Positions 29,265 through 38,004 of a stretch of DNA of 64,000 bases are shown here, in pieces; within the stretch, counting starts at the first letter, position 1, and each line of letters starts with the position of its first letter. The stretch is from assembly GCF_001187535.1 (NCBI RefSeq), contig NZ_LFIO01000023.1, positions 124,001 to 188,000 on the forward strand, read 5' to 3'. The translations under genes and the position numbers were made by a program. This stretch comes from Rhizobium ecuadorense (GTDB taxonomy: Bacteria > Pseudomonadota > Alphaproteobacteria > Rhizobiales > Rhizobiaceae). The notes under the pieces were generated by a model. That model ran no database searches. It saw only the letters and a list, made by a program, of their open reading frames with translations, and was not told the DNA's origin.

Positions 29265-30476
29265 ATGGCTCTCAGCGGCAAACGCATCCTCCTCATCATC
29301 TCAGGCGGCATCGCCGCCTATAAGAGCCTGGATCTGATCCGCCGGCTGCGCGAGCGCGGCGCGAGCGTGCGCCCCATCATGACCAAGGGCGCCCAGGAAT
29401 TCGTCACGCCGCTGGCCGTCGGCGCGCTGGCGGCGGATCACGTCTTCCTCGATCTGTTTTCGCGTGAAGACGAACAGGATGTCGGCCATATCAGGCTGGC
29501 GCGCGACTGCGACCTCGTGCTCATCGCCCCTGCCACCGCCGACCTGATGGCGAGGATGGCAAACGGGTTTGCCGACGATCTTGCCTCGACCGTGCTGCTC
29601 GCGACCGAGAGACCGGTGCTGGCAGCACCGGCGATGAACCCCAGAATGTGGGCGCATCCGGCGACGCGGCGCAATGCGGCGCTGCTCCGGGCAGACGGCG
29701 TCCGCTTTGTCGGGCCGATGGCCGGCGAGATGGCGGAGAGCCGGGAGGCCGGGGTCGGCCGGATGGCGGAGCCGCTGGAGATCGTGGCGGCGGCCGAAAC
29801 CATGCTCGACGACGGAGAAAAGCCGCTGAAGGGGCGCAAGGCGATCGTCACCTCAGGACCGACGCACGAGCCGATCGACCCGGTGCGCTACATCGCCAAC
29901 CGCTCTTCCGGCCGGCAGGGCCATGCGATCGCCGCAGCCCTTGCCAAACTCGGAGCCGAAGTGACGCTGGTCTCGGGGCCGGTGACGATCGCCGACCCCG
30001 TCGGCGTCAGCACCGTGCATGTCGAGCGGGCGGAGGAAATGCGTGACGCGGTGCTTTCGGCGCTGCCGGCCGACATAGCGGTGATGGTCGCGGCTGTGGC
30101 GGACTGGCGCGTCGCCTCGGCGGCCGACCAGAAGCTGAAGAAACATCCGGGCGAATCCATTCCGACGCTGGCGCTGACCGAGAATCCCGACATTCTCAAA
30201 ACCGTCGGCCATCATACGATGCGGCCGAAACTGGTGATCGGCTTTGCCGCCGAGACGCAGGACGTGGAAAGCAATGCGAAGGCGAAGCTCGAGCGCAAGG
30301 GCGCCGACCTGATTGTCGCCAATGACGTTTCGCCGGCCACCGGCATCATGGGCGGCAGCCGCAACAGCGTCAAACTCATCCGCCGCGATGGCGTCGAGCA
30401 ATGGCCCGACCTGGCGAAGGAAGAGGTTGCCGAAAGACTGGCGGCACTGATCGCCGAAAGCTTCAGGCAGGGATAG
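29265..30476 (+). CDS. coaBC: Bifunctional phosphopantothenoylcysteine decarboxylase/synthetase CoaBC
   Basis: Two consecutive steps of coenzyme A synthesis: CoaB ligates cysteine to 4'-phosphopantothenate and CoaC, an FMN enzyme, decarboxylates the product. The 403-residue protein has the flavin site SGGIAAYKS at residue 11 and PAMNPRMW near 122 (CoaC), then the CoaB half from about 188 with SGPTHEPIDPVRYIANRSSG and the late VANDVS. Its 3' end overlaps the convergent amidotransferase gene by 14 bases. Confidence 0.95.
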   Translation: MALSGKRILLIISGGIAAYKSLDLIRRLRERGASVRPIMTKGAQEFVTPLAVGALAADHVFLDLFSREDEQDVGHIRLARDCDLVLIAPATADLMARMANGFADDLASTVLLATERPVLAAPAMNPRMWAHPATRRNAALLRADGVRFVGPMAGEMAESREAGVGRMAEPLEIVAAAETMLDDGEKPLKGRKAIVTSGPTHEPIDPVRYIANRSSGRQGHAIAAALAKLGAEVTLVSGPVTIADPVGVSTVHVERAEEMRDAVLSALPADIAVMVAAVADWRVASAADQKLKKHPGESIPTLALTENPDILKTVGHHTMRPKLVIGFAAETQDVESNAKAKLERKGADLIVANDVSPATGIMGGSRNSVKLIRRDGVEQWPDLAKEEVAERLAALIAESFRQG

Positions 30477-31275
30477 CCATGCGCTGCGGCTGGGCAGCAC
30501 TTCGCTTTCCCGGCCGGAAGTCTGCGACGTCGATGCCGTTTTCGCCGACGGTGACGGCACTGCCATCGGGAATTTCGGCCCAGGCGTCGACATCGTCGTT
30601 CAACGGCTCGGAGACCAGGCAATAGCCGGCGCTGGCAGGTGAGGCATAGAGCGTCGGCGCCTTGCGATCGGTGGCATAGCGGATCGCATAGAGCGTCTTG
30701 CCGTCGGAGAAGGCGGCGGTGAAGCGCAGCAGGATCGAGCCGAGGAGACTTTCGGCCAGATCCTCGACGAAGCCGACCATGTCAGCCATTGCGGCGATCG
30801 GCGCATCGCGCAGGCCGAATTGCAGCGCCAGCAGGAACATCAGCTCGGAATCGGTCGTGCCGCCGCGGGCGTTGAACAGGTCGTCATCGAGCATCGCCTC
30901 CATCGGCCGGCGCAGGCGCTCGAAACCGGAGATCTGGCCATTGTGCATGAAGGACCAGGTGTCATGGGTGAAGGGGTGGCAATTGTCGCGGCGCGTGCCG
31001 CCGCCGGTGGCGGCGCGGACATGGGCGAGGAAGAGCGGCGAGCGGATCTGCCGCGCCAGGCTCTTCAGATTGCAATCCGACCAGGCCGGCAGGATATCAC
31101 GGTAGCGGCCGGGCTCCGGCCTATCGCCATACCAGGCGATGCCGAAGCCATCGCCATTTGTCGCCGTCTTGGCGCGCGTGGCGCAATGGGACTGCTCAAT
31201 CAGCGAATGAGCGGGCGAGGATACCAGTTCCTCGAGATAGAGAGCGTCTCCGCGATAGGCTGCCCAGCGACACAT
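30463..31275 (-). CDS. Class II glutamine amidotransferase (YafJ-like)
   Basis: Ntn-type glutaminase of 270 residues. After removal of Met1 the nucleophile is Cys2 (MCRWAAYRG); NGDGFGIAWYG near 40 and AHVRAATGGGTRRDNCHPF near 84 form the glutamine site. It lacks a synthetase domain. The fold includes EgtC of ergothioneine synthesis, but no egtB or egtD lies here, so YafJ-like is the safer call. Tail-to-tail with coaBC. Confidence 0.88.
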   Translation of the reverse strand: MCRWAAYRGDALYLEELVSSPAHSLIEQSHCATRAKTATNGDGFGIAWYGDRPEPGRYRDILPAWSDCNLKSLARQIRSPLFLAHVRAATGGGTRRDNCHPFTHDTWSFMHNGQISGFERLRRPMEAMLDDDLFNARGGTTDSELMFLLALQFGLRDAPIAAMADMVGFVEDLAESLLGSILLRFTAAFSDGKTLYAIRYATDRKAPTLYASPASAGYCLVSEPLNDDVDAWAEIPDGSAVTVGENGIDVADFRPGKRSAAQPQRMAIPA

Positions 31276-31523
31276 GGCTTTCTTGCTCCGGGACCCGCCG
31301 CCGCATCGGCGGGCATGCTAAATTGTCTGCCGTCGCGGCTAATAACAGCTTAACGCGCCGCTGGTTTGCAAGCGCAAGATGACGGTTTCGTGGCGATCGG
31401 GATGTTCAAATTCGGCGAAAGCCTGTGTTCTTTTGTGAACACTGCGTTGTCCGCAGGGCAGGCTTCGCGCTTGGCGGCCGGGCCGCTATAGTTGCCGCCA
31501 AGTTGAACCTTCAAGAGGACATC

Positions 31524-32435
31524 ATGTCGATCCGCCCCGTCAAACATGAAAGTACCGCCACACCGACCATGGAAGGCGCGGGCCTGAAGCTGCACCGCGT
31601 CTTCGGCTTCGGCGATCCGGCGATGACCGACCCCTTCCTGATGATGGACGATTTCCGCAATGACAATCCGGCGGAATATATTCGCGGTTTTCCGTGGCAC
31701 CCGCATCGCGGCATCGAGACGATCACCTATGTGCTTGCCGGCACCGTCGAACACGGCGACAGCCTTGGCAACCGTGGCCTGCTCGGCGCCGGCGATATCC
31801 AGTGGATGACAGCCGGCAGCGGCATCATGCACCAGGAAATGCCGAAGGGCGATTTCGCCGGCCGCATGCATGGCTTCCAGCTCTGGGCAAACCTGCCCTC
31901 CTCGCTGAAGATGACGGCACCGCGCTATCAGGACGTCAAATCCGCCGATATCCCTGTCGTCGTCGATGATGACGGCACGGCCGTGCGGGTGATCTGCGGC
32001 GATTTCTGGGGCAAGGCCGGTCCCGTCGACGGCGTTGCCGCCGAGCCGATCTATCTCGACGTCTCGGTGCCGCCCGGCAAGAAGAAGCGTCTGCCGGTCG
32101 ACACCTATCGCAACGCCTTCGCCTATATCTTCGCCGGCTCCGGCACCTTTCGCGATGCGTCGAAACCCTTCGGAGTGCGCGTCGAGAAGGAAGTGGACGG
32201 CGAGGAGTTGAACATTCGCGACATGTCCGGCAACCGCACGCTCGTTGTCTTCGACAGCGGCGACGAAGTGACGGTGCAGGCGGGCGACCAGGGCATCCGT
32301 TTCCTGCTTGTATCAGGCAAGCCAATCGAGGAGCCGGTCGCTTGGCACGGCCCGATCGTGATGAATTCGCGCGAGGAAATCATGCAGGCGATGCGCGAAC
32401 TGCAGAACGGCACCTTCATCAAGGCGGCGCATTGA
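31524..32435 (+). CDS. Pirin-family protein
   Basis: Double-cupin protein of 303 residues; bacterial pirins are iron proteins, some with quercetinase activity. The N-terminal cupin has HPHRGIETITYVLAGTVEHGDS near 56 and SGIMHQEMPKGD near 100, giving the three His and one Glu metal ligands. The reading frame is open upstream; I use the ATG at 31524, where the family begins (AAGAGGA precedes it). Confidence 0.9.
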   Translation: MSIRPVKHESTATPTMEGAGLKLHRVFGFGDPAMTDPFLMMDDFRNDNPAEYIRGFPWHPHRGIETITYVLAGTVEHGDSLGNRGLLGAGDIQWMTAGSGIMHQEMPKGDFAGRMHGFQLWANLPSSLKMTAPRYQDVKSADIPVVVDDDGTAVRVICGDFWGKAGPVDGVAAEPIYLDVSVPPGKKKRLPVDTYRNAFAYIFAGSGTFRDASKPFGVRVEKEVDGEELNIRDMSGNRTLVVFDSGDEVTVQAGDQGIRFLLVSGKPIEEPVAWHGPIVMNSREEIMQAMRELQNGTFIKAAH

Positions 32436-32513
32436 TCGCATTTCTCTCTTGCATCTGCGAAGAATCGGCCTACCTTCGAGCTATCAGCAACAGAACGAAA
32501 GGAAGGTGATCCA

Positions 32514-32585
32514 ATGTCTAATGAGATTTCGGACCTCGTAACGGGCATGGGAGAGATGATGAAAGCGAGGCAGCCCTCGCTGTAA
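32514..32585 (+). CDS. Possible 23-residue small protein
   Basis: Encodes 23 residues ending GMGEMMKARQPSL, acidic at the start and Met-rich in the middle, with no match I recognise. GGAAGG lies seven bases before the ATG, better than most sites in this window. It is followed by two hairpins and a rho-independent terminator at 32647-32670, so it could be a small-protein gene, a leader peptide or the coding part of a dual-function sRNA. Confidence 0.4.
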   Translation: MSNEISDLVTGMGEMMKARQPSL

Positions 32586-32646
32586 TCCCCGCCTTCCTGG
32601 GGCTGCATAGACAGTCCAGGCCAGTTTGAGGCCAAACTCATGGAAA

Positions 32647-32670
32647 GGGTCGCCGAGGCGGCCCTTTTTT
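32647..32670 (+). terminator. Rho-independent terminator
   Basis: GGGTCGCC-GA-GGCGGCCC followed by TTTTTT. It ends the small transcript upstream of the GntR gene; with it, read-through from pirin should also stop. Confidence 0.9.
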
Positions 32671-32691
32671 ATTGCCGTGATTTCATCAGCA

Positions 32692-32754
32692 TTGACGAAC
32701 CATCGCAATCCCACTACTCATAAAGTCATCAGATGACTTTATGAGTAGTGGGAT
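32692..32754 (+). promoter_or_regulatory. gntR promoter with a 47-bp near-perfect operator palindrome
   Basis: A 22-base arm at 32708-32729 and its exact reverse complement at 32733-32754 are separated by CAG. The inner part reads GTCATCAGATGAC, a plausible GntR site. TTGACG at 32692 and TACTCA at 32715 with 17-base spacing form a likely promoter whose -10 lies in the left arm. The right arm ends in the proposed start codon of the GntR gene, so protein or RNA folding could block both transcription and translation. Confidence 0.75.
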
Positions 32755-33430
32755 GCGCGCAATCAGCAGGACCAATCTCGCCGATGACGCTGTCGAGGCG
32801 ATCCGCAGCGATATTCTCGGCAAACGCTGGGCGGTCGGCGAGAAATTGCCGAATGAAGCCGCACTGTCGGCCATGCTCTCGGTGAGCCGCGGCACGGTGC
32901 GCGAGGCGGTGCGGGTTCTCGTCTCCCAAGGCTATCTCGAAACGCGGCAGGGTTCGGGTACCTATGTCCGCGCAACCAGCGATGCCGGCCGGCCGCTGAC
33001 GATGGCGCGGCGCGCCAGCCTGCGCGACCAGTTCGAGGCGCGCCTGGCGCTCGACGTCGAGGCCGCCCGGCTGACGGCAGTCCGCAAGAGCCCGGAGACG
33101 GTAGCGGAGCTTCGCCGACTGCTTGCCGAACGCGGCAGTTACGACGGCGGCGATCAGGCCGGCTTCATCGAACGCGACCTCGCCTTCCACAAGGCGGTCA
33201 TCGCCGCGTCCGGCAACCGGGCGATGATCGAGATCTACGATTTCTTCTCGGCCTCGATCGCCGATACCATCGCCGCGACACTCGGCAAGGATATTCCCGA
33301 ACCGGATATGCAGGCGCATGCCGATATCGTCGACGCCATCGAAACTGGCGATCCCGATAGAGCGGATGCGGCGGTGCGCCGCTTCATGGGGCCGGTTCTT
33401 GCCGCTCTCGACCGGATGATCCTGTCATGA
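32753..33430 (+). CDS. GntR-family regulator, FadR (FCD) subfamily
   Basis: A 225-residue regulator: winged helix at about residues 8-72 (NEAALSAMLSVSRGTVREAVRVL, QGSGTYV) and an FCD effector domain with the metal-site pattern ERDLAFHKAVIAASGN near 145 and a later AHADIVDAIETGD. Two ATGs are possible, 32741 inside the palindrome and 32753 at its end; neither has a clear ribosome site and I prefer the latter. The stop overlaps the next transporter gene (ATGA), its probable target. Confidence 0.9.
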   Translation: MRAISRTNLADDAVEAIRSDILGKRWAVGEKLPNEAALSAMLSVSRGTVREAVRVLVSQGYLETRQGSGTYVRATSDAGRPLTMARRASLRDQFEARLALDVEAARLTAVRKSPETVAELRRLLAERGSYDGGDQAGFIERDLAFHKAVIAASGNRAMIEIYDFFSASIADTIAATLGKDIPEPDMQAHADIVDAIETGDPDRADAAVRRFMGPVLAALDRMILS

Positions 33431-34719
33431 CCACATCTTCCGCCGATACCGTCACGACATTCGACGCATCAGACGAACTGCTTGTAGACGCCGAGGCCGG
33501 CAGCCTGCCGCCGCCGCAGGCAACACCGGTGCGCGGTGCCGCCGATCGTTTGCTGCTCGGCGCCAGCCTGGTGCTGATCGCCTTCAACCTGCGCCCGGTC
33601 TTTTCGAGCGCCTCGGCGCTGCTGCCGGAAATCCGCGCGGAACTTGGCCTCAGCGCGCTTGGCGCCAGCCTGCTGACGACGCTGCCGGTCGTCTGCCTCG
33701 GCGCCTTTTCGCCGCTGGCGCCACGTCTTGCCCAGCGCCTCGGCACGGAACGCACGCTGCTCGGCGTTATCCTGCTTCTGGCGCTCGGCACTGCGTTGCG
33801 CGGGCTTTCCTCGGTGCCGCTGCTCTTCATCGGCACCGCGCTCGCAGGCGCCTGTATCGCCATCGGCAACGTCCTGCTGCCGGGGCTGGTGAAACGGGAT
33901 TTCGCCGGGCGCGCCGCGCTGATGACCGGCTTCTACACCATGGCGCTCTGCGCCGGTGCGGCCAGTGCGGCCGGGCTGACGCTGCCGATCGAGCACGCGC
34001 TCGGCGGCTCTCTCTCAGGCGCGCTCGCCGCCTGGGCGCTGCCCGCCTTGATCGTCGGCCTGATCTGGCTGCCGCAGGTTCTGCGCAACGGAGGCCAGGC
34101 CAGGCGAGGCGGATTTCATGTCCAAGGCCTGTGGCGGGACCGGCTGGCCTGGCAGGTGACGCTGTTCATGGGGCTACAATCGGCGCTTGCCTATTGCGTC
34201 TTCGGCTGGCTGGTTCCGATCCTGCGCGAACGCGGCCTCGACGGGGTCACCGCCGGGGCGATCGTTTCGCTGTCGGTGATGGTGCAGGCGGCATCCTGCC
34301 TGATCGTGCCGCATATCGCCGTGCATGGCAAAGACCAGCGGCTGATCAATGCCAGTCTTTGCGGCGTTGCCGTTATCGCCCTGCTCGGCCTGCTGTTTGC
34401 GCCGCTGTCGACGGTCTGGCTGTGGGCCTTGCTGCAAGGCATCGGCCAGGGTGGGCTGATCGCGGCGGCGATGACGACGATCGTGCTGCGCTCGCGCGAT
34501 CCCGATGTCGCCGCCCATCTGTCCGGCATGGCGCAATGCGTCGGTTACCTGCTTGCAGCCATCGGCCCGCTCATCGTCGGCCTTATCCGCAGCTGGACCG
34601 GCAGCTTTTCCTGGTGCGCCGCCCTTTTTGTCGCGCTTGGGCTCGGTGCGGCGATCAACGGCTGGAAAGCCGGCCGGTCGGTCGAGATCAATGTCCATGC
34701 CGTGGAAAAGGTGAGCTGA
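33427..34719 (+). CDS. MFS transporter, CynX/NimT (cyanate permease-like) family
   Basis: A 430-residue, roughly 12-helix permease of the CynX/NimT type, with the N-terminal family stretch IAFNLRPVFSSASALLPEIR near residue 56 and LGTERTLLGVILLLALG after helix 2. Members handle cyanate, nitroimidazoles or unknown anions; no cynase gene is near, so the substrate is open. Translationally coupled to the GntR gene, which probably controls it. Confidence 0.88.
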   Translation: MTTSSADTVTTFDASDELLVDAEAGSLPPPQATPVRGAADRLLLGASLVLIAFNLRPVFSSASALLPEIRAELGLSALGASLLTTLPVVCLGAFSPLAPRLAQRLGTERTLLGVILLLALGTALRGLSSVPLLFIGTALAGACIAIGNVLLPGLVKRDFAGRAALMTGFYTMALCAGAASAAGLTLPIEHALGGSLSGALAAWALPALIVGLIWLPQVLRNGGQARRGGFHVQGLWRDRLAWQVTLFMGLQSALAYCVFGWLVPILRERGLDGVTAGAIVSLSVMVQAASCLIVPHIAVHGKDQRLINASLCGVAVIALLGLLFAPLSTVWLWALLQGIGQGGLIAAAMTTIVLRSRDPDVAAHLSGMAQCVGYLLAAIGPLIVGLIRSWTGSFSWCAALFVALGLGAAINGWKAGRSVEINVHAVEKVS

Positions 34720-34782
34720 GCCCTCACCGGCCCATCACCATCTCTTGATGCCGGTCGCCGGCCGCGGATGTTACGCTATCTC

Positions 34783-34863
34783 TAAAGCTCTTTGTTCTTA
34801 CGCATGTCGTTGGGGCAAAAGCGCTTCGCGCTTTGCCTGGGAAAACCGCGCGACATGCTTTAG
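34783..34863 (+). repeat. RIME-like repeat, TAAAGC...GCATGTCG...CGACATGC family, copy 1
   Basis: TAAAGCTCTTTG, then GCATGTCG and CGCGACATGC arms around a loop that itself contains an inner AAAGCGC-TTC-GCGCTTT hairpin. It is related to the elements at 36423-36529 and 42785-42845 and lies immediately upstream of the S10 peptidase gene. Confidence 0.75.
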
Positions 34864-34892
34864 CTGCAGTCCGCACCGCCGGAGGAGACATC

Positions 34893-36425
34893 TTGCGTTT
34901 ACGACCCCTGTTTCTGTTTGCCGCTCTGGCGGTGTCGCTGGCCCCTGCCCTTTCCCCGGCTCAGGAAAGCAGTCAATCCGGAGAGAAAGTCGAGCGCAGT
35001 GCGCGCGACGGCGTGCTGAAGCTGCTGCCGGCCGATTCCGTCACCGAACACGAACTGACGATCGGCGGCCGGAAGATTGCCTATACCGCAACCGCCGGCA
35101 CGCTCGATCTCTTCGGCCAGGACGGCGCGCCGACCGGCGCGATCTTCTACACCGCCTATGTCGCGAAAGGCGGCGGGCCGGACCGGCCGCTGACCTTCGC
35201 CTTCAACGGCGGGCCGGGTGCGGCTTCCGCCTTCCTGCATCTCGGGCTGGTCGGGCCCAAGGTGCTTGATTTCGGGCCCCAGGCGCGCGACGGCGCCCAT
35301 GCGCAGCTCGTCGACAACCCGCAAAGCTGGCTCGATTTCACCGATCTCGTGCTGATCGATCCGATCGGCACCGGCTGGAGTCGGACGGTGAAGGCCGACG
35401 ACGCCTCCAACTATTACAACGTCAACGCAGACGCTGAGAGCATCGCCAAGGCGATCGCGCTCTATGTCGCTCACAACAACCGTTCCAACGCGCCGAAATA
35501 TCTTCTCGGCGAAAGTTACGGCGGCTTCCGCGCCGCCAAGGTCGCCTCGGCGCTGCAGGAAAGCCAGGGCATCGTCGTCGCCGGCGCGGTGATGCTTTCG
35601 CCCTTGCTCGAGGGCCAGCTGATGTTCAATGCCGATCAGTTTGCGCTCGGCGCAGCGCTTGAGCTGCCGTCACTGGCGGCGGCCGAACTCGACCGGCGCA
35701 ACGCCTTTAACGAAGAGAAGCAGCGCGAGGCCGAGGCCTTCGCGCTCGGCGATTATCTGACGACGCTTGCCGGTTCCCCGCCGACGGGCACTGAGGCCGC
35801 CGCCTTCTATGGCAGGATCGCCGGGCTGACAGGCATCCCAGAGGATATCGTCACGCGCAACCGCGGCTTCCTCGGCAATTCCTTCGTCAAACACTCCGAC
35901 GGGGGCAGCGGCGAAGTGATGAGCTCCTACGACGCCGCCTTCGCCGCCCCCGATCCCTATCCGGAATCGGATTACGACCGTGGCGACGACGCCATCCTCG
36001 ACGGCTTCACCCGCGCCTATGGCGGCGCTTTTGCCGACTATGCCCGCAACGAACTCGGCTTCAAAACCGAGATGACCTATTCGCTGCTCGACAGTGATAT
36101 CAGCCGGCGCTGGGAATGGGGCAGCGGGCGCGGCGGCGGATCGCGCTTGCAGGCGACCGCCACCGACGACATCAGGCAGCTGCTTGCCTCCAACACGGCC
36201 TTCCATCTGCTGATCGCGCATGGCTACAGCGATCTGGTGACGCCTTACGGCGTCAGCCGCTACGTGGTCGACCACCTGCCGCCGTCGCTTGCCGGCGGCC
36301 GCGTCGGGCTGAAACTTTATCGCGGCGGGCATATGTTCTACACCCGGGCCGATCAGCGGGCCGCCTTCACGGCGGATGCCAAGGCCTTTTACGCCAGACG
36401 CCTGGCCGTGCAGCCGGCGGACTAA
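34893..36425 (+). CDS. Secreted S10 serine carboxypeptidase-like protein
   Basis: Alpha/beta-hydrolase peptidase of family S10, 510 residues, with a signal peptide (LRPLFLFAALAVSLAPALSPAQ), so exported. Motifs in order: NGGPGAASAFLH (oxyanion hole) near 106, GTGWSRT near 158, nucleophile GESYGGF near 209, Asp in HGYSDLVTPYG near 446 and His in RGGHMFYTR near 484. The start is a TTG at 34893 with GGAGGAG five bases upstream; the in-frame ATG at 34833 falls inside a repeat and would spoil the signal peptide. The TAA stop is also the first three bases of the next repeat. Confidence 0.88.
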   Translation: MRLRPLFLFAALAVSLAPALSPAQESSQSGEKVERSARDGVLKLLPADSVTEHELTIGGRKIAYTATAGTLDLFGQDGAPTGAIFYTAYVAKGGGPDRPLTFAFNGGPGAASAFLHLGLVGPKVLDFGPQARDGAHAQLVDNPQSWLDFTDLVLIDPIGTGWSRTVKADDASNYYNVNADAESIAKAIALYVAHNNRSNAPKYLLGESYGGFRAAKVASALQESQGIVVAGAVMLSPLLEGQLMFNADQFALGAALELPSLAAAELDRRNAFNEEKQREAEAFALGDYLTTLAGSPPTGTEAAAFYGRIAGLTGIPEDIVTRNRGFLGNSFVKHSDGGSGEVMSSYDAAFAAPDPYPESDYDRGDDAILDGFTRAYGGAFADYARNELGFKTEMTYSLLDSDISRRWEWGSGRGGGSRLQATATDDIRQLLASNTAFHLLIAHGYSDLVTPYGVSRYVVDHLPPSLAGGRVGLKLYRGGHMFYTRADQRAAFTADAKAFYARRLAVQPAD

Positions 36426-36529
36426 AGCGTGTCGCGATCTTTCAGATTCGCTTGGCCCACGCTTTAGCTTTTTGTTTTTCGCATGTCTTCCTCGCAAAAC
36501 CGCTTCACACTTTTGCGCGACATGCTTTG
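36423..36529 (+). repeat. RIME-like repeat, copy 2 (two palindromes)
   Basis: First palindrome TAAAGCGTG...CACGCTTTA (36423-36468), second GCATGTC...GCGACATGC (36481-36526). It begins exactly at the stop codon of the S10 peptidase and ends a few bases before the GFA gene. Confidence 0.8.
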
Positions 36530-36540
36530 GGGACTTGCCG

Positions 36541-36957
36541 ATGCATATCACCGGAGGATGCCATTGCGGCGCGATCCGCTATCAAGCCGAGATCGATCCG
36601 GAGCGGGTCACGATCTGCCATTGCACCGATTGCCAGCGGCTGACGGGGTCGGCCTATCGCGTCACCGCGCCGGCGCGGCCGGGAAGTTTCACGCTGATTT
36701 CGGGCGAACCGCGCGGCTACAGCAAATACGGCGATAGCGGCGGCCTCAGCCGGCAATTCTTCTGCCCGAACTGCGGATCGCCGCTTTATCGCACCGATGG
36801 CGACGGCGGCGCGATCGGCATCCGCCTTGGCGGCATCGACCAGCGGCGGGAACTCACGCCCAGGAAGCAGATATGGTGCCGCTCGGCCTTGCCCTGGGTG
36901 GAGAATATCGAACCGCTGCCACGGTTCGACGGCGAGGACCGCGGCAAGGACGTTTAG
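36541..36957 (+). CDS. GFA (glutathione-dependent formaldehyde-activating) family protein
   Basis: A 138-residue zinc protein of the GFA/CENP-V fold with three cysteine clusters: GGCHCGAIRY at residue 5, ICHCTDCQRLTGS near 26 and FCPNCGSPLYR near 77. The family binds zinc; many members are not true formaldehyde enzymes, so the function is open. It starts at the ATG at 36541, directly after the repeat. Confidence 0.88.
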   Translation: MHITGGCHCGAIRYQAEIDPERVTICHCTDCQRLTGSAYRVTAPARPGSFTLISGEPRGYSKYGDSGGLSRQFFCPNCGSPLYRTDGDGGAIGIRLGGIDQRRELTPRKQIWCRSALPWVENIEPLPRFDGEDRGKDV

Positions 36958-36965
36958 GTCGCAGA

Positions 36966-37493
36966 CTATTCCGGCAGCGGTATATCCGGCCAGATCTCCG
37001 TGACGCCGGCCTGGACCGGACGCTCGAGATAGGTGGAGAGAGCGATATAGCTGCGGGTGCCGGTGACGCCGGGAACGGCGTGAACCTGTGCGAGAAAAGC
37101 CTCCAATGCCTGCGGGCTGGCGGTGCGGACCTTGAAGAGGACGCTGGCATCACCGGCAACCGAATGCATCTCTTCGACTTCGGGAAAGTGCAGGAGCTGC
37201 ATCAGCCGCTCGCTCTTGCCCCAGCCGGCCGCCTCGACATGCACGAAGGCCAGCAGCGGCTTGCCGAGGGCGGCTCCATCCAGCGCGGCATGCACGCCCT
37301 TGATGGCGCCGGATTGGCTGAGACGGCGCACACGCTCATGCACGGCCGGCGCCGAAAGCCCGACCACTTGGCCGAGTCTCGCATAGCTCTGGCTGCTGTC
37401 GGCGGCGAGCGCGGCTAATATTTTTCGGTCAAAAGCATCCATGGCCGGCTGCTGTACACGCCGCTGCCGAAGATCGTCTGTATTTTTCTTCAT
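36966..37493 (-). CDS. Lrp/AsnC-family regulator
   Basis: A 175-residue feast/famine regulator: helix-turn-helix near residues 22-70 (ARLGQVVGLSAPAVHERVRRL) and a RAM effector domain with VHAVPGVTGTRSYIALSTYL. The ATG at 37493 follows GAGGAG by eight bases, giving 17 extra residues before the usual start. It is divergent from the RidA gene, so an amino-acid or enamine-related regulon is likely. Confidence 0.9.
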   Translation of the reverse strand: MKKNTDDLRQRRVQQPAMDAFDRKILAALAADSSQSYARLGQVVGLSAPAVHERVRRLSQSGAIKGVHAALDGAALGKPLLAFVHVEAAGWGKSERLMQLLHFPEVEEMHSVAGDASVLFKVRTASPQALEAFLAQVHAVPGVTGTRSYIALSTYLERPVQAGVTEIWPDIPLPE

Positions 37494-37575
37494 TCGGCAA
37501 ACTCCTCTTTGTGCCGAAGAATAATCGCCGATATTGCCATTTGTTCAACAGAATATTCGATGGAGGAAAAGCCCC

Positions 37576-37962
37576 ATGGAGATGATCGAGCATAATCCGA
37601 CAGGCGGGATCTATCCCACGAGCCCCGATTACATTCACGCGCTGGAGGTAAGGCATCCCTCCCGGCTGCTCTTCGTCAGCGGCACGATGGGTCTGGATAG
37701 TGAGGGAATGGCGGCGGCCGATCTGGACGGGCAGTTGGAACTTGTCTGGGCCAATCTGCGCAGCATCCTCGCAGCCGCCGGAATGACGGTGGACAACATC
37801 GTGCGGCTGACGAGTTACCTGCGCGATCGCGCCTTTGTGGAGGCGAACCAGAATGCCCGGCTTCGCGCCCTTGGCGGCCGCGCCGTGCCGACGACCGCCA
37901 TCGTCGTGGAAACGCTGTGCGACGACTGGCTCGTCGAGATCGAGATCGTCGCCGCCGGCTGA
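37576..37962 (+). CDS. RidA-family (YjgF) protein
   Basis: Rid-family protein, 128 residues; RidA itself deaminates reactive enamines or imines released by PLP enzymes. Visible are LLFVSGTMGLDSEG near 37 and the late VPTTAIVVETLCDDWLVEIE. The usual catalytic Arg of RidA is not evident in the VPTTA context, where VEVEA or RSxV is more common, so it may be a Rid2-7 subtype. GGAGG stands nine bases before the ATG. Divergent from an Lrp gene. Confidence 0.85.
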   Translation: MEMIEHNPTGGIYPTSPDYIHALEVRHPSRLLFVSGTMGLDSEGMAAADLDGQLELVWANLRSILAAAGMTVDNIVRLTSYLRDRAFVEANQNARLRALGGRAVPTTAIVVETLCDDWLVEIEIVAAG

Positions 37963-38004
37963 CGGCAATGGCCATCGCATCCGAAGCCGCGATGGCCGCC
38001 GGGT

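Larger units (their letters stand above)
32461..32670 (+). ncRNA. Candidate small structured transcript ending in a strong terminator
   Basis: Between pirin and the GntR gene the sequence offers a possible promoter (TTGCAT near 32450 with a weak -10), a 23-codon reading frame at 32514, then hairpins CCCC-GCCTTCCT-GGGG (32586-32601) and AGTTTG-AGGC-CAAACT, and finally a textbook terminator. This looks like a self-contained small RNA or small mRNA. Its 5' end is not fixed by the sequence. Confidence 0.45.

Noticed and set aside
30463..31275. EgtC, the ergothioneine biosynthesis amidohydrolase
   Set aside because: Same fold, and tempting because a degradation operon is nearby, but no egtB or egtD is adjacent and the protein reads as an ordinary YafJ-like glutaminase.
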